Positions 11,601-19,049 of a DNA stretch of 64,000 nt are shown here, one piece after another. The first letter of the stretch is position 1; every line of letters starts with the position of its first letter. The notes under the pieces are model-generated. The model was not told the origin of the DNA. It saw only the letters and a list, made by a program, of their open reading frames with translations, and did no database searches. Both the position numbers and the translations under genes were made by a program. Source of the DNA: Saprospiraceae bacterium (GTDB lineage: Bacteria; Bacteroidota; Bacteroidia; Chitinophagales; Saprospiraceae); NCBI GenBank assembly GCA_029262995.1, contig JAJCYH010000023.1, positions 271,755 to 335,754 of the forward strand, read 5' to 3'.

Positions 11601-14600
11601 CATGTAGAATCAATAAGATACAATCCATTTATTGTTATCATAAATTCTTCTTCACCAATATTTGTTTCATCAATTCCTGCTGGCAATATATAGCTGCTCA
11701 GTTCTGGTGTTGGGTTTGCAAAAGTCTTCAAAGCTTCTTGTGGTTGAATAAAGCCAGCACCTGATTCAATATCATAGCCAGGTTCTCCCATATCTAGTGC
11801 CGTTGATTGCAACAGTGCTTTTGCCTGCAGTGGCGTAGTCGATTTACTGAGAAATTTTTTCCTTCCCTCCATAATCAAAGCAATCGAACCAGATGCATGA
11901 GGTGCCGCTGCTGAAGTTCCAAAGAAATTAAAAAATTCATCACCATCAATATTAGTACCTCCAAGGTCCACTGTTGTATTACCACCATTAGGAGCCATAA
12001 TATCAGGCTTAGATCTTCCAATACCATCTATATTAAATCCTCCTCTTGAAGAAAAAGATGCAGCAGTTGGTATTTCCAAACCAAATTTTGGCGTATTGCT
12101 ATACAATACAGCACCAACAGATATAACATTTTCTGCATTTGCTTGCCCTACAATTGTAGATCTGTCAGAAACAAATTCATTAAATGCAACTGAGCCTGCT
12201 CCTCTAAAAAAGATATATTTAAAATTTACTGGAATCACTGGCAATCCGTCACTATTGTTATAGACAACCATTATATTGGTAAAAGCGGTACTTCTCTTAA
12301 CGGTAAAATCCACTATTTCTATAGGGTCAGTGCCTATATTATTAAAGTTTCTATTGTACCTAATAGTTCCATTATTATCAATAAGGTAGATATCCAAATC
12401 AATTGCAGCTCCAACTGGACCTAATTTTGTTGAAGAATAAAAATTATCATCCCACTGTAACGACATAGTGTATTTTCCTGGCTCCAACTGAATAGCTTGC
12501 ATTACATCGCCTCCTCCATAATTATGTGCCATACCAGGAATACCAAATGGCGCTGGAACTGGATTAAATGTACCACTGTAGGTGTTTTCTCCATAATTTC
12601 CAGCTGCAGTAACATATGTTACACCTTTAGCTACAACCTGCTCCGCTGCTTTGGCAACAATACCGTCTTCAAAAAAGGGTTCTGTGATATAAGTTATATC
12701 ATCACAAACTATATCACAATTTCCTTTTAAATCGTCCGCCAAATCTAATATTGCTTGCGCAAAACCACCTGGACTAATAAATCCAGTCTTAAAAGCTAGT
12801 GCAGTCCCAGGTGCGACATCATGAATCAACTGTAGCATCGCTCTTCCTTCATCTGTAGCTCCAGGAATTCTACCTCCATCAAAAAGAACATGTACACCTA
12901 CTTCTGGTAAATCACCATTTTGTATATCCAAGTCCGCTTTTCCTAGTGCATTATAACTGTCTGAAATAACTCCGATTTTGACACCTTCACCAGACAAATC
13001 ATAACCATTTCTAACAAAGTCAGATCGCTGTGCTTTATCACCTTGCGTAGTTGTTAAGCCTTTATCTAAAATAGGTCTGAAAACTGGTCTGGCAAATTGA
13101 ACGCAAGCATTAGCACCAAATCCAAGTGCATTTAATTCATCTAGACTTTCAATTGGTAAAAACCCTGACACTCTATTCTGATATTGCGAAGTAGACACAA
13201 GTCCAATAGCTTCTAAAGCTGCAAGTGCTGCAGCATACTTTGAAGGAATTATTATTACCTCTATCAATACAGTAACTGTATTGACATTATTTACTGTATT
13301 GATTTCTAATGTGTAAACATTGTCTGAAACAATGTTACTTGGATTAGGCTCTGGATCAGCAACAAAAATTGATGTCAACTCTGATCCAATAATATTACCG
13401 ACCTGATTCGGTATGATGTTTCCAGGAATCAAATCGTAACTTGGAACGATGTTCCCTGGTACTTCAACGTCTAATTTCCAGGTCACATATTTATCTGAAT
13501 TAAACTCTTCTGCGATGAACTGACCTTCCATAACGGTCGGTTTGTCAGCACTTTTGCCTTTTACATCAATCTTTCCATCTCTTGCGTCAATCAAGCCCTT
13601 GAAATACCCTTCTTCCTTTATCTTAACATCTCCTTCAATCAAGTAGCAAATTATACTTTCTTGCTTGTCATTATTGAAAAACACTTTCTTCCCAATGTCG
13701 AATTTTTTCTTTATTATCAGAACAGTTGGCTGTGCAAAAAGAATATAAATCTCCTTGTTGTTACTTGCTGTCTTTATATCAAATTCTTCAATATATACAG
13801 TATCCTGACCAGAAAAAAGAACAGTATTATCTTTTTCTATTATAAGTTTCTTATAATCTGAACCCTCAATTAATGTGGTATCAGGCTGTCCTTCTAAAAT
13901 TGTTAAATCAGGTCTATTGCTTGCTTGTACATAAGGTGGAACTGTGCCTTCTGCAACTGGTGCAGGGCTAACAATTTTTGCAAAATCTCCTTCATTATCT
14001 GAATCTATTTCATCAGCTCTAGCAAAACTGCTTATTTCTGAATCATCATCAATTTTAATTTCTTCATCACTTAACCAAACACCAATACCTCCAGAAAGTA
14101 CCGTTGTCTTTTTGAGATCAATCTTTTTTGCGGCAAGCATAACATATTTAAAAGCATCATCTGCTTCTAAAGAGTCTATTAATTCTTGTTGAGTCGGACC
14201 ATCATAACAAGAGGTGGCATAGGATCCATCTATTTTTATTTTTCCAGAACCATCATCAGAAATTTCTAAAGTTTGCTCCCCTGCATCAACTACATCAATA
14301 CAAATTTCTTGAAGAGTATAACTATTTTCTCCAGATGGGTTATCTATTGTAGTATCTTCTCCGTTTAAATCAAATTTAACTTTACCATTGGCATTATTAA
14401 ATCCCAGAGTTACGCAAATTTGTTCTCCTGGTTCAACAGATGCATAGGTTAGTATAACATAGTCAGAATTATCGATCTGACCAGTGAGGATGCCATCGGC
14501 TAAGCCCCCTGCATTAGCTCCATTGCTAACGCCATCACTAGAATCATAGACTCCATCAACGCTTGGGCACTGTGAATACAAATGTGGTTGAAAGGCAAAG

Positions 14601-14653
14601 CCTAACAGAATAAATAAACTAAGTTGGTAAAATTTCAAATTGAGATTTCGCAT
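2633..14653 (-). CDS. Giant secreted subtilase-like protein with MBG, hexapeptide array, HYR, LamG and T9SS type A signal
   Basis: A 4006-residue exported multidomain protein. Order seen: signal peptide (1-28, ending HLYSQ); an unassigned region to about 540; S8 subtilase-like domain about 548-985 with Asp in GVISDSYN, the segment DEGRAMLQLIHDVAPG where HGT is normally found, an oxyanion-type AAGNYGENT, and Ser in FFGTSAAAPH; an IPT/TIG-like stretch; an MBG-like domain from about 1085 that is interrupted by about 585 residues of ALVDGL-type hexapeptides (about 1208-1792) and resumes with YDVTYNPGKVSIDPKP; about nine HYR domains (CPSDI..., DNC..., FNVTVED pattern) with two CQD-type modules, a CBM-like insert (FVQNGSFDSALTNW) and a discoidin-like insert (about 1925-3450); a LamG/ConA domain about 3605-3800; and a T9SS type A C-terminus (NPAYDRVRI ... 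GLYLIQLKTE). Probably cell-surface or released; role perhaps adhesion or polymer processing, inferred only. Stands alone, with terminator downstream. Confidence 0.9.
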   Translation of the reverse strand: MRNLNLKFYQLSLFILLGFAFQPHLYSQCPSVDGVYDSSDGVSNGANAGGLADGILTGQIDNSDYVILTYASVEPGEQICVTLGFNNANGKVKFDLNGEDTTIDNPSGENSYTLQEICIDVVDAGEQTLEISDDGSGKIKIDGSYATSCYDGPTQQELIDSLEADDAFKYVMLAAKKIDLKKTTVLSGGIGVWLSDEEIKIDDDSEISSFARADEIDSDNEGDFAKIVSPAPVAEGTVPPYVQASNRPDLTILEGQPDTTLIEGSDYKKLIIEKDNTVLFSGQDTVYIEEFDIKTASNNKEIYILFAQPTVLIIKKKFDIGKKVFFNNDKQESIICYLIEGDVKIKEEGYFKGLIDARDGKIDVKGKSADKPTVMEGQFIAEEFNSDKYVTWKLDVEVPGNIVPSYDLIPGNIIPNQVGNIIGSELTSIFVADPEPNPSNIVSDNVYTLEINTVNNVNTVTVLIEVIIIPSKYAAALAALEAIGLVSTSQYQNRVSGFLPIESLDELNALGFGANACVQFARPVFRPILDKGLTTTQGDKAQRSDFVRNGYDLSGEGVKIGVISDSYNALGKADLDIQNGDLPEVGVHVLFDGGRIPGATDEGRAMLQLIHDVAPGTALAFKTGFISPGGFAQAILDLADDLKGNCDIVCDDITYITEPFFEDGIVAKAAEQVVAKGVTYVTAAGNYGENTYSGTFNPVPAPFGIPGMAHNYGGGDVMQAIQLEPGKYTMSLQWDDNFYSSTKLGPVGAAIDLDIYLIDNNGTIRYNRNFNNIGTDPIEIVDFTVKRSTAFTNIMVVYNNSDGLPVIPVNFKYIFFRGAGSVAFNEFVSDRSTIVGQANAENVISVGAVLYSNTPKFGLEIPTAASFSSRGGFNIDGIGRSKPDIMAPNGGNTTVDLGGTNIDGDEFFNFFGTSAAAPHASGSIALIMEGRKKFLSKSTTPLQAKALLQSTALDMGEPGYDIESGAGFIQPQEALKTFANPTPELSSYILPAGIDETNIGEEEFMITINGLYLIDSTCVMFGNQMLETTVVGDTTVTAIVPTFDPMDSTIVTLYNPPITSSSIDGGNSNGFAFIQPVKTIITIKGKAHSKKYGEDNPTFTASISGLPSGVTLASSGLNALNINYNTTANTTSPPGLYRVGLSLGSVPDSIRILYDFRLIGGVLDIGKMPLSITPDSINIVYGDQILSNQISFNYDFGGSVDNTTEVNSLYSNSLVDGIALVDGFALVDALRNALALVDGVSVADALALVDGLALVDALALVDALALVDSNITNLTDALALVDGMVITDGIALVDGIALVDALALVDSNITNITDALALVDQYGVIDGIALVDGLALVDALALVDGIALVDAIALVDALALVDALALVDGLALVNGVALVDALALVDGSTLLDALTYVDGIALVDGFALVDGTALVNALALVDGSIGNLTDALALVDGLALVDGIALVDALALVDALALVDGLALVDALALVDGLALVDGTALVDALALVDGSSLTDALALVDGLALVDGLALVDGTALVDALALVDATVNNLTDALALVDGVALVDGVALVDALDVFLDGTALVDATAYVNGLALVDGLALVDALALVDGTALVNALALVDASIGNLTDALALVDGIALVDGLALVDGLALVDALALVDGAQITDALALVNGLALVDGFALVDGLALVDGLALVDKSGSISEDALANALALVDGTALVNGLALVDALALVDGVALVDGTALVDALALVDGIALVDGLALVDGLALVDGVSVVDGIALVDGFALVNGLALVDGLPVALADGIALVNGVALVDSEDNQPTNVLDEAIVILSDQPEVDSIRSINILTGYKAGCHWIVPGTFFSDNYDVTYNPGKVSIDPKPIQIIVRDTFIIEGELLPEFVADINTLVQGDQLDITFDVIAYTGDVGFYDIVATASDPNYIITIVNGTLEVICDTPVAMVCPSDIQVNTSPESCSGIAFFSAEPTGGCGLITIEVISETPGSGDAFNVGDTEVTLRAKDENNSIVDCIFTVSVIDNENPEITCPSNIIASAEPGLCDAVVSYSAVTSDNCGIGGVQVITGLTSGSRFGFGTTNVTLRATDSNTNTAECSFDVTIEDNEVPVAICPPDVTTAIPNDPGQCGAIYTYIAEASDNCFEPTLELVSGPASGDLFSIGINTVIYRATDNAGNTDECSFNVEVVDNEAPLVFTESNTIIYNSPTNSNLCSNPVDIDVVIPAGAYITNVSLDYTGRDQGWGNKTTLILSYNNTAVGSDQTPRPTGVTDYSLYSDVINYSGLIDGFVPGGPHVFKLRPHRCNFGHTFIVSQGVLTVEYSYCPSDITVNADIGQCGATLTTGIPVSFDNCSSTATQTGGLASGSFFPLGVTNQEYQATDASNNSTTCSFNITVEDAELPEAVCQDVTINLDNTGNVQLAAASIDNGSSDDCGLDILNLSYGIGGEFVQNGSFDSALTNWTSVGNDNNSGIKTTDVISGPYYALNAAGEVSTDPYIEQVINGLTPGNTYTFSMDFKNYTTLFSSPIGTLTFAVDIDNVILTELANPGLTWTNVNIDFVATSSSHLLTIRAETNGTDTNLGVDNISVTGDTPNEDEFQDFDCNDLGVSVVTLVARDLVGNTATCEANVTVVDNIAPVAVCPADMTVATDLGGCTALVFYSASGTDNCEITNVQVIDGLASGNEFSEGTLGVGIRVTDSAGLQDECFFNVTVEDQETPDAQCQDLVVALDAVGDASITAGMVDSGSSDNCGISSSSLSVTDFVCDDLEQTPVNLTNGPFTGGAADVISITGYAGASNFYNDLGTTCAQDWRARGTLCDGPQFANDPDNSYKVDHNSGATWVNPTPGTSYGSILIDLGAQEVISDVSVFQMTFSDGKTTEIEGWYHPSAVGAPPTDNDPGWIQLFPYSSVGAGIVVNSDVISGPLKLSFDAVPAQYVKFHAKNDGSLGNSAYIEIRSIKLFGPDNSSILTITDTAGNKGYCASTIDLQSGDVDAPSLQCPADIISGLNNDLGQCGAIVDYAMDIIVNDNYCGIPLIEVTTGVESGGLFPVGGTTVTLRATDANNNFSECTFDISVDDAEAPVISGCPSDVTINTVFGTCAATINYSAPTATDNCDVVVPALISGPASGSSQSVGSYVVSYDAADNTGNSNTCIFNITVEDQQNPGIQCFGNQTRNAGDMDIQTGIYFNVADHVSSNGQWQSFEVTEEITLSKIYPDLDRFGGSVNDPLEASVYDGVGTTGTLLYTELLPTYSNGFIDFSNADLILTAGFYTLEMFGPGQSNNYVWRGSEVQAGDPTGSVTSIFNSTFIMTVVGNRNGECTAQVLYSANGFDNCGISSVTTTSGQNSGSEFNLGVNNIVMTAEDNSGNTIDCNFNITVTDNQAPEMTCPTDITVETCSGSIAVSYVTPTAVDNCTAPAIVIQNTGLSSGSNYSIGVTTNSFSSTDDEGNVGLCSFTVTVEDGSTIGGFSGCVSTVNNIGVTTDVTTNGTYAGNGQNNFTWQSFVVSTGGDLYTIDPDIFSFGGSSDMTFELYDGVGINAANLILSKNVPVFNNGDVIDYSGDGVFLTDASNYTLRIIQNSANSVYAWDMASFQAGDPTGSFTPSNTFFMSYSTVQCSTEIPEAVPPIAENWGPSGNAYVIDGNDDYAQDPNLILPSTASFTLSIWAKQLAVQTGYTEVISHGRQFYLGHTPSTGNAQNPTAYEIRVGDSWATGVIWNTDLQWHHYTVVKDVENNNTHLYIDGVLASSKGSTIGNMSQNATNGLIVGQQFVLDPGFPETFDGKVDELKIWDRALTSDEVLCNMTSQLDGTEGNLIAYYKFDEADGSPEAANLANPARPLDMFDGPDASGIAFEPSIITYGEWLYNSATPVLFVPENSYDINDIPSDITWYSEDFQAGSLCSTTLTVPFVPENCMPSGIDRSGNEYGFGIDPQFELRSQSDVIDMLVIPNPAYDRVRINIDGLNTDAELRISDLNGKRVYTQPLSADKRFVELDITDAKYLSGLYLIQLKTEKDLIVKRLLIQKY
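9281..11023 (-). repeat. 18-bp in-frame tandem array encoding ALVDGL hexapeptides
   Basis: About 1.74 kb of 18-bp units inside the giant gene, encoding A-L-V-(D/N)-(G/A)-(L/I/T/F/V) roughly 97 times. Frequent variants are ALVDAL and ALVDGT. Five longer 14-residue units carry an N-(L/I)-T-D core (for example SNITNLTDAL), and several 12-residue variants read GSSLTDAL, GAQITDAL or GSTLLDAL. Units differ at third codon positions (for example AAGGC, AAAGC, TAGTGC on the plus strand), so the amino-acid pattern is better conserved than the DNA. The order V-D-G-L-A-L fits the left-handed beta-helix hexapeptide consensus [LIV]-[GAED]-x2-[STAV]-x. Confidence 0.92.
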
Positions 14654-14998
14654 TTTCGTTTTTTTTTAAAATTTAAAGCTTTAACACCCTCAATTTGTGA
14701 CTGATTAAAGGATAATCTTTATCATCCATGAAATATTCTAATATCCCTTTAATGACAACCGAATTAACATACAATTCAATTCATGAAAATTGATCATTAT
14801 TTATATTGAAAATCAACTCGGCAATATTATTTATACTAATAAATTGGTTTTCAGCGGCTAATATACTACCGTATACTAAAAAAAAAAAAGCAATTACCTG
14901 TCATTATATATCATGAATTGACCAATTATTATCACAATCGTCCCATTTCCTATTGAAAAAATTGCATATTTTACATTTGCAATACGAATAACACAATT
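14654..14998. other. Divergent intergenic region
   Basis: A 345-bp AT-rich spacer between the divergently transcribed giant protein and adenylate cyclase genes. It must hold both promoters. It contains an A-run at 14879-14889 and no readable gene. Confidence 0.6.
14951..14979 (+). promoter_or_regulatory. Candidate Bacteroidota promoter for the cyclase gene
   Basis: TACATTTG at 14972-14979 matches the Bacteroidota -7 consensus TAnnTTTG. An imperfect upstream partner (TATTG at 14951-14955) lies about 17 bp earlier, slightly closer than the usual 19-21 bp. The start codon at 14999 would leave a leader of roughly 10-15 nt. Motif match only. Confidence 0.4.
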
Positions 14999-16939
14999 AT
15001 GAAGTTCAATACCCGTACAATTTGTCTTCTTCTACTATGTTTTATATCAACACAAGTGTCGGCCCAAGTAGACAGTTTGTTAAATATAATAAACTCTGAA
15101 GAATCAGATACCACTAAAATAGACGCATTTAATGCAATTAGTAGCTCTTATTTAGGCTCAAACCCTGACACATCTATTTATTACGCTTCTCAAGCAAGCG
15201 ATCTATCAAAGCAAACAAAAGATTATATCAGATTAGGCACATCTTTAAAGAATGTTGGATTGGGATATTACTACAAAGCTGATTTTGTAAGAGTCTTAGA
15301 ATATTGGGAAGAATCGCTAAAGGCCTTTGAAGATGCAAACGATCCTAAAGGTGTTAGTAACCTATTAAGCAATATTGGAGCCGTATATTATTCTACAGGT
15401 GATAATACCAAGGCTATCGACTATTATTTAAGATCACTTCGAATTGCGGAGGAAGCTGGTGAAGATTTTAGGGTTGCCACCGTTTTGCAAAACATAGGTG
15501 CCGTTTATGAATCCACCAAAGAATTTGATAAGGCAGAATCTTATCTTATTCAGGCACTAGAAATATGCAAAGTATTGGAGTATGATAAAGGTATTGGGAC
15601 CAGTGCTTTGAATCTCGGTGACATCTACATGCAAATGGAGGAGTATGATGTTGCTGAGAATTATTTAAATATGGCTACAGAGTATTTTACAAAAACCAAT
15701 GACAATTACCTCGCTACTCCAAAAATAATGATTGGTAAAATAGAAACCGAACGAGGCAATTACGCATTAGCACTTAAATCTTTAGACGAAGCCAAAAAAA
15801 TAGCTATAGATAAAGAAACAAATCTTGCTTTAGCTCTAGCACATAATGCAACAGGAGATGTTTATTTAAAAATGAACAATCCTGAAAAAGCCATTTATGC
15901 CTATAATCAAGCCCATAAAATAGGAAAAGAAATAGGAATTACTGAAGACTTAAAGGAGACTTACACAGGTTTAACCAATGCCTATAAAATGAAAGGTGAT
16001 TTTATGAATGCAACTAGATTTCAAGACAGTCTGATCTATGCAACAATCGCCATTTATAATCTTGAAAAGAACAATCAAATTGAAAACCTACAACTACAAT
16101 TTGACATCGAAAGAAAAGAAGGCGACAATGTTAAACTTAAAGCCAATAATCAATTAATGACTGAGCAAATAGCTAGAGCAAAACTATTTAGAAATTTCTT
16201 AATGGCAATTGCTGTTCTGCTTGTAGTCGTTGTGGGTGGTGTCGCCTATCAATACAACTATGCAAGAAAAACCAATCTTATAATAACTGAGGAGAGGAAT
16301 AAGTCGGACAAACTGCTACTCAATATCCTTCCAGAAGAAACTGCCGACGAGTTAAAAAATAATGGTCTCGTAAAAGCCCAAAAATATGATAATGCAACAG
16401 TATTATTTACTGACTTTGTAAATTTTACAGGTACCGCAGGAAATATGCCCCCGGAAGATCTTGTCAAAACTATTGATTACTACTTCAGGAATTTTGATGA
16501 TATCATAAAAAAATATAATTTGGAAAAAATTAAAACCATTGGTGATGCCTATATGTGTGCTGGAGGCATTCCCAAAAAGGACGAAAATAACCTACATAAC
16601 GCATTGAATGCCGCTGCTGAAATCGTACACTTTGTGAGTAAGACTTACCAAAACCCTCCTGAAGGTATCAAAGCTTTTCAGATTAGAATTGGCCTCAATA
16701 ACGGTCCAATAGTAGCAGGAGTTGTCGGTAGCTCTAAATTCCAATATGATATTTGGGGGGATACAGTAAATATTGCCTCAAGAATGGAAAGCAATAGTCT
16801 AGCCAATCAAATTAATGTTTCAGAAAGTGTTTATGAAGACATGAAAGAACACTACGAATTTGAATTTCGAGGAGAACTAGATGTTAAAAATAAAGGCAAA
16901 ATGAAGATGTATTTCTTTAAACCAGAACTATTAAATTAA
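14999..16939 (+). CDS. TPR-membrane class III adenylate cyclase
   Basis: A 646-residue signalling enzyme predicted to make cAMP. Seen: signal peptide (1-22, ending VSAQ), about seven tetratricopeptide repeats (about 45-345; several N-I-G-A-V-Y and A-x-x-x-Y-L units), a short coiled segment, one membrane helix (about 395-418, MAIAVLLVVVVGGVAYQY), then LLLNILPEETADEL, the usual linker to the catalytic domain, and a class III cyclase domain (about 465-640). The metal Asp lies in FTDFVNFT, a substrate Lys in KTIGDAYM, and YDIWGDTVNIASRME supplies the purine Asp plus the Asn-Arg transition-state pair. Lys with Asp points to ATP rather than GTP. The TPR region would be periplasmic, the cyclase cytoplasmic. 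The 3' end lies 8 bp from the convergent K+ channel gene. Confidence 0.9.
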   Translation: MKFNTRTICLLLLCFISTQVSAQVDSLLNIINSEESDTTKIDAFNAISSSYLGSNPDTSIYYASQASDLSKQTKDYIRLGTSLKNVGLGYYYKADFVRVLEYWEESLKAFEDANDPKGVSNLLSNIGAVYYSTGDNTKAIDYYLRSLRIAEEAGEDFRVATVLQNIGAVYESTKEFDKAESYLIQALEICKVLEYDKGIGTSALNLGDIYMQMEEYDVAENYLNMATEYFTKTNDNYLATPKIMIGKIETERGNYALALKSLDEAKKIAIDKETNLALALAHNATGDVYLKMNNPEKAIYAYNQAHKIGKEIGITEDLKETYTGLTNAYKMKGDFMNATRFQDSLIYATIAIYNLEKNNQIENLQLQFDIERKEGDNVKLKANNQLMTEQIARAKLFRNFLMAIAVLLVVVVGGVAYQYNYARKTNLIITEERNKSDKLLLNILPEETADELKNNGLVKAQKYDNATVLFTDFVNFTGTAGNMPPEDLVKTIDYYFRNFDDIIKKYNLEKIKTIGDAYMCAGGIPKKDENNLHNALNAAAEIVHFVSKTYQNPPEGIKAFQIRIGLNNGPIVAGVVGSSKFQYDIWGDTVNIASRMESNSLANQINVSESVYEDMKEHYEFEFRGELDVKNKGKMKMYFFKPELLN

Positions 16940-16947
16940 ATCTTTAC

Positions 16948-17748
16948 TTATACCTTAAATTCATTTCCACATTTCGGACATGTACAAATACTGTGCTTAA
17001 ATTTTGATTTCATATTAATATGAGATATGAATGCCGAGCTGATAATACCTGAAGGTAAGGCAACAAATCCAATGCCTATAATAGCCGTTATCGCCCCTAA
17101 TAGCTTACCTATCGGGGTTATCGGATATATATCACCATATCCAACAGTTGTTAAGGTTGCAACGGCCCACCAAACCGAATTTCCAATATTTTGAAACTTT
17201 TCTGGTTGGGCATCATTTTCGATATAATACATTAAGGTAGAAGAAAAAATAATGAGAACAGTACAGCTAAATAAGGTGACAAAAAGCTCTGTCCTCGTTT
17301 CTTTTAATACTTGGGCAATCATCCTCATGGAGCGAGAGACCCTACCTAGTTTGAATATCCTAAGTAATCTAAACAATCTCAATATTCTTAATATTCGCAA
17401 ATCCATTACAACGAAATAAGGAATATAAAATGGGAGGAATGCTAAGAGGTCAACTACGCCATAAAATGAAGTTGCAAACTTAAAGCGTTTTCGAAGTGAG
17501 TTGCCTTGTAGGTGTTCATTACAATCAGAAGTCCATAGCCTTAAGACATACTCAATCGTAAATATAATGATGGATATAAGATCAAACAAATGAAGCCAGT
17601 GACCATAGGGAACACTTATTTCTTCAAAAGATTCTAATATCAGGACAAACACATTAACTACAATTAATGTGTAGATAAACTCAATTACGTACCTGTTGTG
17701 GTTAAGAAGTAAATATATCTTACGTTTCATAGCTATCAAAAATTTCAA
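16948..17748 (-). CDS. Voltage-gated potassium channel (6TM, Kv type)
   Basis: A 266-residue ion channel. Seen: hydrophobic S1-S3, an S4 voltage sensor near 115-142 with arginine every third residue (LRILRILRLFRLLRIF), S5, a pore loop with the selectivity filter TTVGYGD near 197-203, S6, and a cytoplasmic tail ending ICTCPKCGNEFKV, a cysteine cluster of zinc-ribbon type. Length is usual for minimal bacterial Kv channels. Two close starts are possible (MKFLIAMKRK); the upstream one is given. K+ selectivity is firm from TVGYGD. The neighbour in convergent orientation is an adenylate cyclase, but no cyclic-nucleotide-binding domain is visible in this channel, so direct cAMP gating is unlikely. 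Confidence 0.92.
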   Translation of the reverse strand: MKFLIAMKRKIYLLLNHNRYVIEFIYTLIVVNVFVLILESFEEISVPYGHWLHLFDLISIIIFTIEYVLRLWTSDCNEHLQGNSLRKRFKFATSFYGVVDLLAFLPFYIPYFVVMDLRILRILRLFRLLRIFKLGRVSRSMRMIAQVLKETRTELFVTLFSCTVLIIFSSTLMYYIENDAQPEKFQNIGNSVWWAVATLTTVGYGDIYPITPIGKLLGAITAIIGIGFVALPSGIISSAFISHINMKSKFKHSICTCPKCGNEFKV

Positions 17749-17858
17749 GGGTCATTTAAAAGACCTTTGAAATTAATGATTTTGCTTGGCTTGCTTAAAT
17801 AATTGATTGACTATTGGAAACTGAAATATTCCTAATAAATTAATTTAAGCAAATATAT

Positions 17859-19001
17859 CTAGGCATTTTGCAAGTAAGGATGTTCCTTAACCAGCTCCAT
17901 TCTTTTATTGGTCAACTTCTCTATATTCCTGATGTATTGATTTTCTTCATACTCACTTATAGAGATTGAAATTCCTTTTTCTCCTGCTCTCCCTGATCTT
18001 CCTATTCTATGAACATAAGTCTCAGAAATATTTGGTATATCAAAATTTATTACAAATGACAATTTTGAAATATCAATACCTCTGGCAGCTATATCTGTGG
18101 CTACTAGTAATTTAATTTTCTTTTCTTTAAAGTTTGATAAAGCCAATTGCCTTTGATTCTGACTCTTATTGCCATGAATAGCAGCGGCAGAAAAGCCACT
18201 ACGATTTAGGAATTTACACAAATTATCAGCTCTCCGTTTTGTTCTGGTAAAGACTAGAGCTTGATCAATTTTATGATTCTTTATGATGTAACACAATAGA
18301 TCCTTTTTCTTTGTGCCATCTGTATAATACTTTAATTGTTCAAGCGTTTCTGCTGTTGATGATGGTGGATCTGCTTTAACCTGAATAGGATTATTCAATA
18401 TTGTTTTTGACAATGATAAAATATCCTTTGGCATTGTCGCAGAAAAGAACAAATTCTGCCTTCTTTTTGGCAGTAGCTTTATCATGCGCTTAATATCGTG
18501 TATAAAGCCCATATCCAACATACGATCTGCCTCATCTAGAACAAAATATTCAACTTCAGACAATGAAAATATCTGCTGATTGACTAGATCCAGTAATCTT
18601 CCAGGAGTTGCTATTAATATATCTACACCTTGCCTTATTCTATTGACCTGTCTTGTCTGTTTGACACCACCATAAATCACCGAGGTCTTAATGTTTGTGT
18701 ATTTAGAATAGGCAACCATATTTTCTGCAATTTGAATTGCCAACTCTCGAGTAGGTGTTACAATCAGAGCTTTGGGGTTTCTTCTATTGCTTTGGCTATT
18801 AATTTTACCTGATAATAATTGTAAAATAGGTAATGCAAATGCAGCAGTCTTTCCTGTGCCAGTTTGTGCATTTCCTAAAACATCCCGATTTTTTAATATA
18901 AGTGGAATAGATTTTTGCTGTATTTCCGTAGCAATATCATAAGACATTTCGTTTACAGATCTTAATATGGCCTCATTGAGACCGAGTTCGCTAAATTTCA
19001 T
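17859..19001 (-). CDS. DEAD-box ATP-dependent RNA helicase, RhlE-like
   Basis: RNA helicase that unwinds structured RNA using ATP, usually in ribosome assembly or cold adaptation. All motifs are visible: Q motif (EIQQKSIPLIL), I AQTGTGKT, Ia PTRELA, Ib TPGRLLD, II LDEADRM, III FSATMP, IV LVFTRTKR, V ATDIAARGID, VI HRIGRSGRAG. The C-terminal tail is short, without an RNA-binding DbpA domain or basic extension. The start MKFSELGLNE at 19001 is preferred to a Met seven codons upstream because family members begin MxFxxLGL. It follows the cold-shock-domain gene by about 50 bp and is probably co-transcribed with it, a pairing consistent with a cold-response role. RhlE versus CsdA-type naming is not settled. 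Confidence 0.93.
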   Translation of the reverse strand: MKFSELGLNEAILRSVNEMSYDIATEIQQKSIPLILKNRDVLGNAQTGTGKTAAFALPILQLLSGKINSQSNRRNPKALIVTPTRELAIQIAENMVAYSKYTNIKTSVIYGGVKQTRQVNRIRQGVDILIATPGRLLDLVNQQIFSLSEVEYFVLDEADRMLDMGFIHDIKRMIKLLPKRRQNLFFSATMPKDILSLSKTILNNPIQVKADPPSSTAETLEQLKYYTDGTKKKDLLCYIIKNHKIDQALVFTRTKRRADNLCKFLNRSGFSAAAIHGNKSQNQRQLALSNFKEKKIKLLVATDIAARGIDISKLSFVINFDIPNISETYVHRIGRSGRAGEKGISISISEYEENQYIRNIEKLTNKRMELVKEHPYLQNA

Positions 19002-19049
19002 ATTTTTTTTTGATTGTATCAATAAAGGCCAGTCGCCTTGGTATATTGA

